Assembly: GCA_017562135.1 (NCBI GenBank)
Contig: QEYB01000637.1
Coordinates: forward strand, 186,001 to 250,000
Direction of reading: 5' to 3'
DNA: 64,000 nt
DNA from: Dipylidium caninum
Taxonomy: Eukaryota > Platyhelminthes > Cestoda > Cyclophyllidea > Dipylidiidae
The translations under genes and the position numbers were made by a program. Shown here piece by piece: positions 1 to 12,471 of the stretch. A model generated the notes under the pieces. That model was given only the letters and a program-made list of their open reading frames with translations. It did no database searches and was not told the origin of the DNA. The first letter of the stretch is position 1, and the number at the start of each line of letters is the position of its first letter.

Positions 1-1529
1 ATATACCTTCGTGTATATAAATCGGTTAATGAGTGCAATACTTGTTCCAAATCTATTTACTCATACACTGTTAAGTCCCGTGGAGGTTTGTAAAAACATA
101 AAAATTACGATGGTTTTGTTATTTAATTATTGTACGGCGACGACATTTACCTTCTCAGTAGTAGTAAACGTCAAAGACATTTGAAGTAAAGCTGGTCTCA
201 TTTTAGGCCAAAATAGTTCATTTTTTTGCTTATTAAATCTTTATATACGTTGTTCAAATAATGCACATCGTCAATCTCAACTGAGTGGTACACCAGTTAA
301 ATCTTAATTATTACACCAAACGGCCTCCAATACAACGTGTACAAAAATTGCCATTTTCAAAGTAACTTCTGCGAAATCTAGCGCCTCAAGCGATTTACGC
401 TACCACATAGAGATGAATTTCGTAAAATCTACACTTATTAACGCAAAACTAGAAAGTGGATACGGATCTTTTATTTTTTAATAATGCAGTGAGACTAAAA
501 TTCACACAACCTTGTGACTCCAAATGCTGGAAAGTAGAATCCTCAAGATAGCGTTTAGGTAGTTTACAAATGAGAGTTTCCACATTAATGCAGCACGCCA
601 TTAGCTCTCCAAATTTCAATGGGCCCAAAACACAACCCATCGTTTATATTCCTTTAAATGATTTAATAGTTTGTCTCAAAATAAGCGCCTTCTCTTGTGC
701 TAGGAGAGCATTTATCACAACATATTTCCATTATTTTGGCAAGTAAGTATGCATCAAACATCTTGGCGCATTTATCCATGTAGCCAATGAAAGGACCTAC
801 TACTTTTCTGGGTAGTGGTCCCTCAGTGATTATTATTCTTCATTACGTAAAGACACAAGTGCGACTTGATGTAATAAATTACCGCCTTGAATAATAAAAT
901 TATCCGCCGTGTGGAACACTCACTGCATGTTGCTTACCCAGGCGAAACAATTTTTTCCGTCACAAATTAATCGCGGACAAAAATGTCATTCCATTTTATG
1001 CAACAATCCTCTACAACTAACTTATCGTAATTTAATCCATGCTATACAAATAGTACCTCAAAATCGGGTTATGCATCATAATTTTACAACCTTGGATGTG
1101 TTTAGAGATTGATTTTTATTTGCAAGGTAAAGGCAACTTCATGTACCCTATCATGACTCCACTTTACACCACTGACTGCTGATAATCATTTGTCATAGAC
1201 AACCCATTAACGAGGAATATATGTCAAAGTGAGCAAAGAGGTTACGCAGGAATGACAGATTATGAGTCTCAGACCGTATTTCCTTCAGTTAATAAAGAAC
1301 TGAGGTGAAATTATTTACTCAGGAGAGATGTCAAACGCCTACTTTCACAAGATAGGGACACTGCCGCCTGAAAAAGTCTCGTTTTAATGTTTTTCTCTCA
1401 AAAATAGGCGGCATTGATTTAGGTCTAGAAATTATATACAGTTTAGCTTTATTCGTAAGCTAAAGTTGCTCAGAAGTCTCCTATCCGATTAAGAATCCGT
1501 GTTCGAAACTGAATTCCAGCAGAACCCAG
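1..1529. other. AT-rich intergenic stretch, no gene seen
   Basis: Both strands are broken by frequent stops. The open frames of 60-70 codons at 449-640 and 909-1112 have no recognisable motif and no flanking splice signals. I see no RNA gene or repeat that I can support. Confidence 0.5.
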
Positions 1530-2620
1530 TGTGATACCATACAAACTGTTAAGTTCGGGTGTAACTACTGAACATTAAAGCGTTTTCTTAAAGCGATCTA
1601 TCCAATTTTTGAAAAAATTTCGCCTTTTGACACGAAAGATTATTATTCAAAACTTGTTTCATATTTTCTTTCTATTTGAAATTTTAGCCTTTCAAAAATT
1701 TCATAAGGACACAAGCAAGTTATATTCGAAGGGTGCTAATTTCGGGGACTATGGTGGATGTGACAGAATTTCCAAGCTTTATTGTGCAATTTTTTGACGA
1801 GTCCCTGAAAAGGCATGTGGCCTGACATTATCATGATGCTGTATGGTGTCCTTCCTCTCGAACACCGCCGGCCTCTTTTCTTGACCTGCTGCCTTTAAAT
1901 TATCTAGTTGCTGACAATACTTCCTGGAATTGAGCTTTTCTTCAGGTTTCCAGAGTTTGTAATATATCAGTTCTCGAATGTCCCACCTCAAACACAACAA
2001 TCTATTACTTAAAACCAATTTTGGTTTAAAGGTGGATAGGCTAAGCTTCCAGGATTCACAATATGTCTCTTTCCTCACGGTTTTTTCGTGGATTATAAAC
2101 TTTTCATTTTCAGTTATCATCCAGTCCGAAAAGGGCTTGGTCTTGTTCCGAGCAAGCAGGGATACGCATTTAAGTACTTGTTCATCAAAATTTTGTTTAG
2201 TTAATTTTTGTGGGATCCATCTTAAATACTTTCCAATATGGCCGAAAATCGTTCGCTGACCCGAATTAATTATTTCTGAATTCTGCGATGTTCTCAGAAA
2301 AGCATCATGCTCCAACATGGTCATCACCAACGTCGTCGTTCAAATATGGTCGCCCAAAACGTGGCTTACCAGTAAGGTTTACATCACCTATTTCAAATTC
2401 TTCGAGCCATCTTTTGCATGTCATATCTGAAACGGAACATTCGCCAAGCAATTTCAATATAATTATACATTTCTTCTGTGGCATTTGTTCCGTGTTGAAG
2501 TTCGCATGAGCTACAATGGTGTAAATGAACTTCACACTTAAGGCTAACATGGATCCACGTTGTTTCAATTAATTTGTTACGTCAGTATGTATAAATCAAG
2601 TGATAAAAATAGAGAGCCGA
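1530..2620 (-). mobile_element. Decayed mariner (Tc1/mariner) transposon 1
   Basis: The minus strand encodes most of a mariner transposase in pieces. Around 2305-2470 is the helix-turn-helix part (KRWLEEFEIGDVNLTGKP, then FGRP), which matches the mariner block RWF..F..GD..L...P..GRP. After a frameshift near 2320 the frame at 1779-2330 carries the linker (WIPQKLT), the first catalytic block (ITENEKFI where active elements have TGDEKW), the block YCQQLDNLKAA...EKRP, and HHDNVRPH with its catalytic Asp. Below 1779, past stops, the C-terminal block is still readable to about 1540 (HPSN where active elements have APSD). Two of the three catalytic aspartates therefore read as Asn, and several stops and shifts are present, so the copy is dead. 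The terminal inverted repeats were not identified, so the ends are approximate. Confidence 0.88.
1779..2568 (-). pseudogene. Mariner transposase pseudogene, two overlapping frames
   Basis: The HTH-containing frame (2568 down to 2305) and the catalytic frame (2330 down to 1779) overlap by 26 bases in different phases, so an indel separates them. The first DDD/D aspartate is Asn (ITENEK), and the third, beyond a stop near 1735, is also Asn. The family normally encodes about 345 residues in one intronless frame. This copy retains roughly the first three quarters as readable blocks. It sits upstream of, and unrelated to, the protocadherin gene. Confidence 0.85.
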
Positions 2621-5220
2621 TCACGAGGCAAATAAACATTTCCTGAATGTCGGAAAATCGTGACATGCAAAGGAGCAGAAGCCTCTGGTAGAGCTGACAT
2701 AACCTATTGCAAAGAGTGATGAACTTTTCTATAATTATTCTGTTGAGACCTTGCATTTTGAATTCCCCTTACATCTGTTACGTAATCTAAAGGTGATGCA
2801 TAAGCTAGCCACCATAAAATCATAAAGACTACTTTTTATGGGACGGGGGTCCGGAGGCATTTTCCCAATTGCTTCAATGTCATGTCAAATGAATATTACC
2901 GTACCGTTGTCTTTCACCGTCTCGTGTTCATGTTCTTGATATTTGCCAATAGTCACTATTTTACCGAGTCAATATTTAGGTAACACAAAATATTATTTGA
3001 CACCACTCCTTATAATATTTGCGATACAAGTCAGGGTAAGTTATCGCATTTGTCTATTGGCGTAAAATGGACTTAAGCAAAATTTTTAAACGCACCAATC
3101 TGCTTAACCTTTTTTTTGCTATTTATAGGGAATTACGCATAGGATATTTCCAAGTTATCATCTAAAACTCGTTTGACTGTGAACCTTCCCATGGAAATGA
3201 ATCGTACCCCCATCATACTCTAAAACAACTTAATAAGTTTTGTTTTTCAATAGGTTCCTCTCTTTTTTAAATTGGGTCAATGGTTTCTATATTTTCTGTT
3301 TTCTACATGAAGCAATGCTCCTTCAAACAACACGTTCACATGTGTTGTAACGTATAGCACGTATTCTCTACTAAAAATTTCACCGCGGCCCAAAAATACA
3401 AAATAATATGACAAAAGCTGGGATTCGCGAAAGCATTGGAGAGAAGACCACTTTCAAGAATATGCAATAATGTGGCAAGGGCAGTGATTCCGAAATTAAT
3501 TTCGAAGAGGATTGGGGCTATTAGTTTCGGACATTTTTAGCTCCAGAGATTGCATTAGACGAATGATGCGTTACAATGCCATGAAGGAAATACCGTTTTT
3601 CAAGCCCACAATATTATCTGTTTAAGGCCTTTGTAGTAGTCCTCAAGCCGCGAAGGAGTTAATAGACGGAACAGTTGTCTACCTTGTTCCAAAGAAAGTG
3701 AACCTCTAATGAAAAATGTTGAATAAATTGGTGCTATATATAATATCGCTGTTTCTGGTGTGTTAACAACTTACACTTGATTAGGTTCCATCTAAAATTA
3801 ACACTTATTTAGAGCATTCAAATTGATGCAACTCTATGATAAAATAATGTTTGGCTGCATTAGAGGTAGACATTACTTATAGTATGACCACTTTTGACCA
3901 TTGTCCCCCAAAATCTTCGACACCTTATAACTATATGGATTTTGCTTCAAAAAAATGTTTTGACGACATTTAGTCAATGGAAGAAGGCACCAGTGTTTTT
4001 AGTTTCAAATGTTCAAGCAAATAAACTGTCTCTACCCCAATTGGTTTCAGGTAGGTATCATGTTTGTCGGCTTATAAATCCCTATCAAACGCTACACAGT
4101 CAGAGTTTACCCTAGTTAAAAGATATTTTCTTAAGCATTTGTGTCAGTTCACTATTAATTATAAAAAAGTGATCATTTCATTCCATCGTCGGTTGCTGAT
4201 TTGCAAGGCTTGCGCAATTCTAAAAACTTTTGACTAATGAATTCTCCGCATTTTCCATGGGAAAATGAACAAAAAATTTGCTGACAGCTGTTGGAATCAT
4301 GCGCAATTCGCAATATGTTCGACTTACGGCACCACATATACCAAGTTATTGATACTGTTTTCAAATGTCCTGATAAAAAACGGATGGAAAAGGTGAAATT
4401 TCGAAGAAGGGGCCAATTTTAGCTTGTCATTCGATCGTACATAATTTTAAGTAATTCAACGGAAGTCCTATGCGATCTTGCTTAGGAGACGGTTACACTT
4501 TGACAATGTGAGAAAATGAATGCAAAGTGTAAATATTAGTTTCGTAATACTATCTGCATAACAAGGACCTGTTTCTTAATCAACGGCAAAAACCTCAGCC
4601 AAGCATTTCCCTTTACTATCGACTCGGCGACTCGTAGTATCGCACAGTTCCACTTTTCATCGTAAAATCTTTCCTTCTATCCTGCAAACAAGAGACGAAC
4701 TTATAATTTGTGCATTTGCAACATGTAATATCTTACAAGTCATTTTTCATAAGTGGTCGTGAAAATTACATCCATCTCGGACCAAATATATTGGCAAACA
4801 GCTTTATTGCTCATTTTATCCAGGTTATCTCTTACGAATATGTGTGGTTTAGAGCCTTTTTTGGAATTAACCTTACTCTCAAGTACCGATAATTTCATTT
4901 TGCTCTACTCTTATGATGAGGCATCCTTTACGGGAAACAAGAGGTTTATAAGGCATGTATGAAGCATGTTAGATATAAAGGTTATGACGATATTTCTTCA
5001 ACTACGCTTACAATTCTATCTTACGGTCCCAAAAATTGCTGGAAAACAAGCAAAACCTGTGACATGTTGAGCCATTGTTTCTACTTAAGACGTGTAAGTA
5101 TTAAGTTACATACATTAAAATTTGTGTTCAGCTGCAACTGAGAGTGCGACATTGTAAGATGCACCCGATGAACTTATTCATAAAATTTACCCGCGTCCGT
5201 ATACCATTTTTCAATTCGCA
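2621..5220. other. Intergenic DNA between the two mariner copies
   Basis: AT-rich with no open frame beyond about 75 codons and no recognised motif. The frames at 3894-4115, 4710-4962 and 4959-5141 look like chance openings. The outer ends of both transposons may extend slightly into this stretch, but I could not match inverted repeats. Confidence 0.5.
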
Positions 5221-6265
5221 TTTGAAATCAAATGGAAGCAAAACTAGACCTACACCTACTTATCTTATACGACTTTAAATTGAGTCGTAACGCAGTTCAA
5301 AAGGCTTCGAGATACATTAGTGAGGTGTTTGAGGATGGATTCAGTAATGAAAAATGTTCCATACTGATTCCAAAGATTTTGTTCTGGCAAGTAGAGTATC
5401 GTCAACAACCCTCAAAGCAAACCACAGGCCTATCTCGATGACGAGAAAGAATTCACGACGACCATGGAATTCGATCTACGCCCGACCATTTGTGAACTTG
5501 AGTCTAAACTTGGAAGTGGGCGCACGACTATGGCGGCGTGAAAACAGCTGCGTATACTGAAGAAAACATTTGGGCTTGTATGTACCAGCCATACGAATTG
5601 ACGGAACTGCAGATGGTCGAGTGTAAGAGGAGGTGCGCATCTTTGTTGCCTCATAATACACGACTGCCGTTTCACACTAAATCTTTACGTGTGCTAAAAA
5701 CGTGGATTTTCTTAAATAATTAAAACCATCAAGCAAATGGTTGCATAGGCAAACACCCCCAGGACACATGCCTAGGCCGAAATTGCATCGAAGAAGGTTA
5801 TGTTTGCCATATGGTGGGGTGTCCGAGGAGTGATCCAGTATTTCTCCGCACAATTAGGCGAAACCATAACAGCGGCGGCGTCTTATTGACGTGAAATTGA
5901 TATCGTGCATGAGAAATCTATGCGGAAAAATAGCCAAAATTACTCGAAGGCCACGACAACATGTTACTACGTGATGTCGCATACCACTTAAAGTTTTACT
6001 TACCGTTGATAATCTAATGACTTTTCCACAACACGACACTCTACAGCATCCCCCATATTCCCTCGATATTTCATCGTTCGGTTATCACTATTTTCTAAAT
6101 GTCAATTGCTCTTAAGGGGAAAAAAACATCAACCAGAATAGTACTATGAGAGACTTTGAACCGCTAAGTAAATAAAAAGGATTATGCAGAAGGGCATGTA
6201 TGACTTGTCAAATAGGTGACAGAAAGTAAAAGATTTTCCTGGAAACCATCTCATTTGAATATCAT
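5220..6265 (+). mobile_element. Decayed mariner transposon 2
   Basis: A second mariner transposase lies on the plus strand in several frames. In order: the N-terminal HTH (YISEVFEDGFS..., about 5310-5350); the second HTH, ICELESKLGSGRTTMAA (about 5489-5540), matching the TTRELA..LGVS.TTV pattern; the WVPHEL-like linker YQPYELTELQM (about 5583-5615) followed by CASLLPHNT; the block HPPYSLDISSFGYHYF (about 6050-6095), equivalent to HPPYSPDLAPSDYHLF; and the C-terminal block around 6180-6250, equivalent to GIEKLPERWQKCI. Stops and frameshifts separate all blocks, so it cannot encode transposase. Its orientation is opposite to that of copy 1. The ends are approximate, as terminal repeats were not identified. 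Confidence 0.85.
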
Positions 6266-9200
6266 AAAAACGTGGAAAAGTGCTCCTTTTGTATCATACT
6301 TACCTTTAACTCCCGTTTCTGACGTTATAACCTAATAACTGATTTTGAGGCAGTCACGCACACGTGCAAAACTGTTGTTATTTGCATTGAGAAATAACCA
6401 CCACTGCTTTGATTTTATTGCAATAGAACACTAATAGTCTTCACCCTCAACCATCCCCTCGATGGTATTTAAGTTCGACATTTGAACGAGCTCTTTATCT
6501 GAAGCCTCAATTTCCGACAGTCTTGATCAGACCGTCACGGCCTTAAGTGAATTTGTACTCAAGTGTCTTTTCATTGAAGTGTTTGCTTGCGTGCATTTAT
6601 TAACATTTATAGGCCATTTATCATTTATGTGTTTTATTTTAGACATACGTAAGTCAGTTATACTGATGCTTGTTTTGTGTCAGTTATTCACCAGCTGTCT
6701 TACAAGAATAAAATACTGGTGGGAATTTAAATTTTGTTATCAATTTTGGTAAGACTCGACTGCTTAATACGTAGATAAATGAAATTTTGGATTATTAACC
6801 ATGTGAATGACTATCTGTGCGTATTATGGAAATTTTTCAGTGCTTCTCTGACAGTGTTATTCTGTGATCGCGCTTTAGCCAATTAATCTTTTCTCGCTCT
6901 TTCGCACTCTAGATGTTCGAATTTTTCGTACCAAATGAAAGGAAAAGAAGCCAAGCAATCACCTAATGTTAGCTGAAATGGCGTGCTTTCTCACACAGCA
7001 AAGCCAGTGGATGTGATTAATACGCCAGCTCAATTGAGCTGACTGGTGTTACTATTTCGAATTAACTCCTTAGACGCTAGTTACGCCCTAATGAAGGTCC
7101 CCTTCAGAAATCAGGCGTTTTTAGGGTCTCCTTTTGACAATATAATTGTAATAGTGGCTAAAATATGTTTACCTTGACTATCACTATTCTCAAATCTACA
7201 AGAACGTTCACGTGGGAAATTGAAAAAACAGTACTTCTAATGACTTACACTTCTTTTACGAATAAAGGACGCAGTCGTTTTATTGGACTCAAAAAAATTT
7301 ACCTCAATTCTAAATATGCCAGCACTTTTAATGGAAAAAGCCACTTTAAGGCTCATACTCTATTCTTGAAGATTGCAAGCATCTTCATCTCTTCCATTTT
7401 CTATAAATGTGCATATAGACCAACATTCCGCTATAAATTTTTATTTCAGTGTTTATCAAACTATTGGAGTCCATAGTCTACTATTAAGCACTCTTTTCTT
7501 GCTTATAAATAATTAAGCATTTCTTGAACCAAGAACTTAGGGGATTTCAGTGGTCTGGGTGTGATGTTTGGCCAATTTTGGCACAAATGCACTCCCACTT
7601 TAATATGTGAAGCATCGTAATCATAACCATTTACAATTAAATGCATGAGGTCCTCAATTCCCCAAGACTTATACGGTAGTAATCAAGGCTGTCATGATTA
7701 ATTGTGTGGGGCCGCAAAGTTTGACAAAAAATCAGATGTGCCTTGTGGTAACTTGATTACCGTCATATTATCCTATTTCTGCCACAAATTCTTTCAATAA
7801 AAGGTAAAGTCCTTTATTTAAATGTCTTTTTCTAAGGTAATAGGAGTATTTCATGCGTAGTTCTATCGTTAGGTGAGGTGGAGCTGCAACTCTTTAATAA
7901 CTTGGAGAAAGGTGACTTATTCCTCACATGATATAATGTTCGCAATTGCCTGTTGTTTGCTTGAAAGTGATATTAATGCAAGGCGACATTAACCCTGATT
8001 GATGTTATGTGCCCCTGATACAACCCATTTCCTGTGACGCCTTACGCCCTGACTTATTTCGGTGAATTGTTACAGCATATTTCACTTTGAGGCACGGTTA
8101 ACTTTCCAATCAAAAGAAAACGGCGCAACTTACACAGAATCTAATAGATATAATTGCAATAACGTTTTGTAAATTCGCCTCCCTTTCCTTAGAAATTGTA
8201 TCCTTGATCTACTCTTTAAGCGACTTTATGTCCTCTATTTCGTGCTGATCAATGGGAACATTTGACACTTTAGGACTACCATGTCTTTGGAAATAGGATT
8301 ATGTTGGGACTAAAATGGCAAGAGTGTTAACGGCGGAACTCTTTGTTCCAGAAGCTTGTATGCCAATGCATATTTCTTCCAATCTTATCATCATATAAAA
8401 GTTCAGACCATTATGCTTGGAATAGAATAGGAACGAGTTGCTAAATTTTGTTCGCATGTCATTGGTCAATGATTGTAAGTTTGTATTAGCTGGTATTTTT
8501 TATTTAACAACTTGAACAAAATATTTGCTGACAACAAAGATTGTAACCGGGTTATGTAAGCTAATTCACCGATTTCAATCGTTATTTCACTATAGACGAT
8601 TAATTACCTCTTTATTGGGGTCTTATGACTCCGAAACACTCACAGGCTTTCTCCAATTTGCTTGTGCAAGGTTGTCTGTACGTTTTTCCATGTTCCTCTA
8701 ACAATTTCTACCGCAGACATGGAGGAGGTGCTTTCGGCATTGGTTAGATTTTCCAGTCATGCATATCGTTGAATCAGCAAAGAGTGTTTACTTCATCTAG
8801 AAATATTACTGAGAGCACGTTTCCAACTCTATCTTCGTAATTGTCCCCTACATCATCAGGTCAAAAAGACTGGTCAACAGATTTCATTCAGATGCCTTCT
8901 TTTCAAAGGATTAAACTAGTGATTGTCCCGTTTTAAATGTATCCACCAGAGGGGAACTTCATTTTACTAACAGAGCCTTATTACAAATTTCCCCTAAAAT
9001 TGGTTGTGAGGGAATCATTTTAAATTCTACTAATTATTACGCGATTAATTCGATATTTACTCACATTTTGTGACGTAATCTACTTTTCTTGGTATTACAA
9101 AAAAGATAATACTAATGTTGAGCTATTTTTAAAATGTCGCGATCTATGCATTGTATGCTGTTCTCTACTGTACATTGCTATCACTTCTTTGTTGATTGTC

Positions 9201-9378
9201 GGCCTCGACGGAATGAACCAAATTTGCCATCAATTCACCTAAACAAAAGCGATCGGATATGTGAGTGTGCAAGAGGTCCAACAACGGAGAAATTATTAAA
9301 TTAATTATGTGTGTAAACTTTTTGGCATGCACACCCGCGAAAACTCGTTAATCGCCGCACAAACTTAATTACCTTATT
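6266..9378. other. Intergenic DNA, no gene seen
   Basis: AT-rich and without recognisable coding blocks. The 103-codon frame at 7165-7476 is Phe/Lys/Ser-rich, lacks any domain, and is most likely a chance frame. No repeats or RNA genes could be supported. Confidence 0.45.
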
Positions 9379-9451
9379 AGGCGCGGTGGTTAGTGTGTTG
9401 GATAAAATCAAAATCCACCAGAGGTAGACCAGTTTAGATATTAAGCTTAAA
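9379..9451 (+). repeat. tRNA-derived SINE-like or tRNA-pseudogene fragment
   Basis: The stretch from 9381 (GCGCGGTGGTTAGTGTGTTG) reads like a tRNA 5' half: an A-box-like D-arm (GGTGGTTAGTGTGTTGG) is followed by a 5-bp stem, tggat at 9399-9403 with atcca at 9413-9417, around a 9-base loop placed where an anticodon arm belongs. The expected T-arm (about 9425-9445) has lost the GTTCGANNC box. A normal tRNA has a 7-base anticodon loop and an intact T-arm, so this is not a working tRNA; it is more likely a SINE head or a dead tRNA copy. The opposite strand is open for 98 codons (9597 to 9301), which I take as a shadow. Confidence 0.5.
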
Positions 9452-10589
9452 TTCTTCTTTCTTGCCAAACAAGAATATAAATTTGCTATGTACATATGCA
9501 CGAACGCATGGTGGCCTATCACTTTAAACCTTGTTCGAACTCCAACAGGGTATGTTGGGGTGCAAAGAATGTCATTGTGAGGATATTTTCGTGTCATTTT
9601 CGGAAACTCCTTAACAAAACAATGTTTTTAACCAAGCTATTTGTTAACTTATTATAGATATTAGTGTGCCTTAAAAGTGTCCCTGATATAAGAGCAGTCT
9701 TATTATAAAATAAAGATCTTTGCACTTATGCACTACTGAAGGAAGCTTAAAATAGATCAAGGTTACCATCTCCATCTTAAGGATCGGGCCATATACTTTA
9801 CTGGTGATTGAGGTTCATTTTACAGTAAAGGAAACTTTCAATTCCGACAAAGCCCGCACCTTAAAACGCATATAAAATCAGTTAGTCAAACATTGAAAAG
9901 GTTTTCAGAAAATTAAACTTCATAACTTCCTTTAATCCATTGTCTTTATCAGGCTAGCCACATTTCGAATTCAGCTAGTAGCCTAAACACGCTATCTAAC
10001 TCCTTAAGGATTTACATCGAAAAAATCACATTCTAGAGTTAAACTAAGTACTAATTTCTTTCGCTTGTGAGTTGATAGCAAGTGACTATAAATACTTGAA
10101 AAATCTATCGGATACCAAACTTTAAATAGATATGTCTGAAATTACACTCAGCCAGAAAGCGGTTGAAAATCAAGATCTTTCTGCAAGCACATTAACTACA
10201 AACGCGTACTAATTTCGTTTGTCTCGTCGATCTGCGTAACGACTAACTTTTACATAAGTTATGGATATTAACTTGAAAAAATGCCTATTTGCAAGAAACA
10301 AAGGCTCGCGCCAAGAATGGATACGTCCTCTAGGGGTAATTCAGGTGATAAGCAAGAAAGGAGTCTTTTAAGAAAATAATCACTGTTAAACTGTACTGAG
10401 TCTTCGTTTTGAAAAGTGTTTGATTTAACCACTGGCTCTCAAACTAACATCCGAGCGATAAATCGCGTGATTTGCCGCAATTATGGTCGTATGTGCTAGG
10501 AGATTAAAATCTCACCAAACTACCAGCGAGTGCATTAAAGCCAGTTATTTTGCATGACACTGACGATTACAAGGTACAATTAGCTCACT
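9452..10589. other. Intergenic DNA upstream of the protocadherin gene
   Basis: No open frame or motif supports a gene. The last few hundred bases contain more CpG than the DNA before, as expected on approaching a promoter. Confidence 0.45.
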
Positions 10590-10769
10590 GTCCAAGGCCA
10601 CGTGTCAACTGGTGTCTCTGATTGGCTTATATTTCGCCTATCAGCGGGCGGTTTTCATAGCGTCTAGGGGAACCAATGAAAGGGCCCTTTATGATGTCAG
10701 CAATGTGAACAGCTGCGTTATCTGGCCATATACTCAGAGATTATTTCTCTTTCTGACATTATTGTGCTA
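10590..10769 (+). promoter_or_regulatory. Candidate protocadherin promoter / 5' flank
   Basis: The 180 bases before the start codon contain a palindromic E-box CACGTG (10599-10604), a reversed CCAAT box (ATTGG, 10621-10625), a forward CCAAT box (10673-10677), a CRE-like TGATGTCA (10692-10699) and a second E-box CAGCTG (10710-10715). The stretch is richer in G+C than its surroundings. No convincing TATA box lies at a fixed distance. The function is inferred from motif density and position only. Confidence 0.4.
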
Positions 10770-12471
10770 ATGTGGCGGATCACCTTTTTCCTCAGCCTAT
10801 CGACATTAGGCAGTGGCGAATACATTCGCTTCCAGATGCCTGAGGAAGTACCTGTCAATACAGTGTTAGCTGAACTTCCAAGTCTTTTGAATATACCTGC
10901 ATTGGAAGAATCGAACACTGGTGACTACCGATTCAAAATTCTTAGTTCGAATCCTGCGTACCATCAAATGTTTGCGATTGATCAACACACCGGGACTTTG
11001 CGGACAAACGGTCCGATCGATCGCGACCAACTCTGTCAGAGGGCTGATCTCTGCTGCACGATGGTGGGTCAACACGATGCTCTCAGCAACCACGACATTA
11101 AGATTGTGGGAATGGAAGCAGTGCAGTCAAAGTTTGGAAACCACATGCTTTCCACCGGTCTTAAGTGCAAACTGGACTTTAGGATTGCCTTCAGTTCCAA
11201 AGCTGCCGGCTTCCCAACATCTTTTGCTTCGGTTCAGATTGATCTGGTGGACCTCAACGATAATGCACCCAAGTTTGTTGGTCTTACTAGCACTCAGATA
11301 ACCAGGAACTATGATGGAAATCTTGTATATGTTCTCTCAATCCCCGAGAGCGCACATATAGGGTTTCAGTTACCCCTTCCATTGGCCCAAGACGGGGATG
11401 CTGGATCATTTGGTGTTCAAGGGTATAAACTCGAGGAGTCATCAGCTCATACCCGGTCGCAAATAGACCATAGATTTAGTCCAGGTTTCCCTTTCGAGTT
11501 GATTTTGCCACGTCGTGACGATGGTGTAATATTACCGAAATTGGAATTACGTGACCCTCTTGACTACGAAAAGCGTCAAGACTACTATATAACACTCGTT
11601 GCCTTTGATGTTGACCGCCACCTGCCACATTCTGCAGAAATTCTTGTTCGAATTGATGTGATTGATGAAAATGACAATCAACCTAACATAAGTGTTCGAA
11701 CTCGCCTCCAAGGCGGTATGGACTCATACAATTCAGGAAGTGGGCGTCTTCAGATTCACATCCGTGAAGACACCCCGGTTGGGACACTATTAGCAAATTT
11801 TGAAGCTAGAGATGCAGACAGTGGTGAAAATGGTAGAGTGACTTTTGCTTGGGCAGAGACAATCCCACCAAGAGTCCAGAGACTTTTTGAACTTAATCCT
11901 ACATCTGGAGAACTTCGTCTTGCCGATCGTCTTGATTACGATAGTTTGTCGAAATCATCATCCACTCGAGGATATGAAGCTTATAACCTAGTGGTTGTTG
12001 CTTCGGATGAAGGAAGACCTAATAGACTTTCAACATCTGCAAGTATTGTAATTGAATTAGTTGATGTGAATGACGAAGAACCGAAAATAAGTGTGATGGA
12101 TTTGGCTAATCGCAGTCCCGCTCAACTGGAAGTATTGGGAAAATGAGGAGAAGGACGCTTTTGTGGCTTTGGTTACTGTGCAAGACTTAGATGGCGCAAA
12201 TGGACCTAACGGACAATTTTACTGCACGCTGAATAGTACCCTTTTTCGCTTGATAGCCGCAGACTCCTTCATGGGACACAAAGTGCTGCCGCCTGGGGTA
12301 CTAACCGAACATGAGGACTTTACCTTATCAGGAGGACATAACTCCGTACTCGGAGCGGGAAGAGCAGAATATCAGTTAGTAACAACTGCCAGCTTTGATA
12401 GGGAACAGACTCCAGTCCACTTCGTGACCATACGATGCCGAGACAAAGGATCACCGCCATTAGAGAGCCAG
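10770..12471 (+). CDS. Protocadherin exon 1 (signal peptide, EC1 to most of EC4)
   Basis: Translation most likely starts at the ATG at 10770, which gives a signal peptide (MWRITFFLSLSTLGSG) ahead of the mature start EYIRFQMPEE. The exon encodes EC1 with DRDQLC and DLNDNAPKF, EC2 ending DENDNQP, EC3 ending DVNDEEP, and most of EC4. Frame 1 stops with TGA at 12144-12146, but the cadherin sequence continues without a gap in the next frame from 12136 (WENEEKDAFVALVTVQDLDG). One extra base at about 12135 explains this. The exon ends at CAG|GTTTGT (12471), phase 0. One large exon covering several cadherin repeats is usual for protocadherins. Confidence 0.9.

Noticed and set aside
1495..1525. Second GTTCGAA motif resembling a tRNA T-loop
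   Set aside because: No pairing stem and no upstream tRNA arms; it lies at the edge of the decayed mariner.
5430..5675. Minus-strand frames across the second mariner
   Set aside because: The opposite strand carries the ordered mariner blocks, so these are shadows.
9530..9560. GTTCGAA motif resembling a tRNA B-box
   Set aside because: The flanking bases do not form a T-stem and there is no A-box at the right distance.
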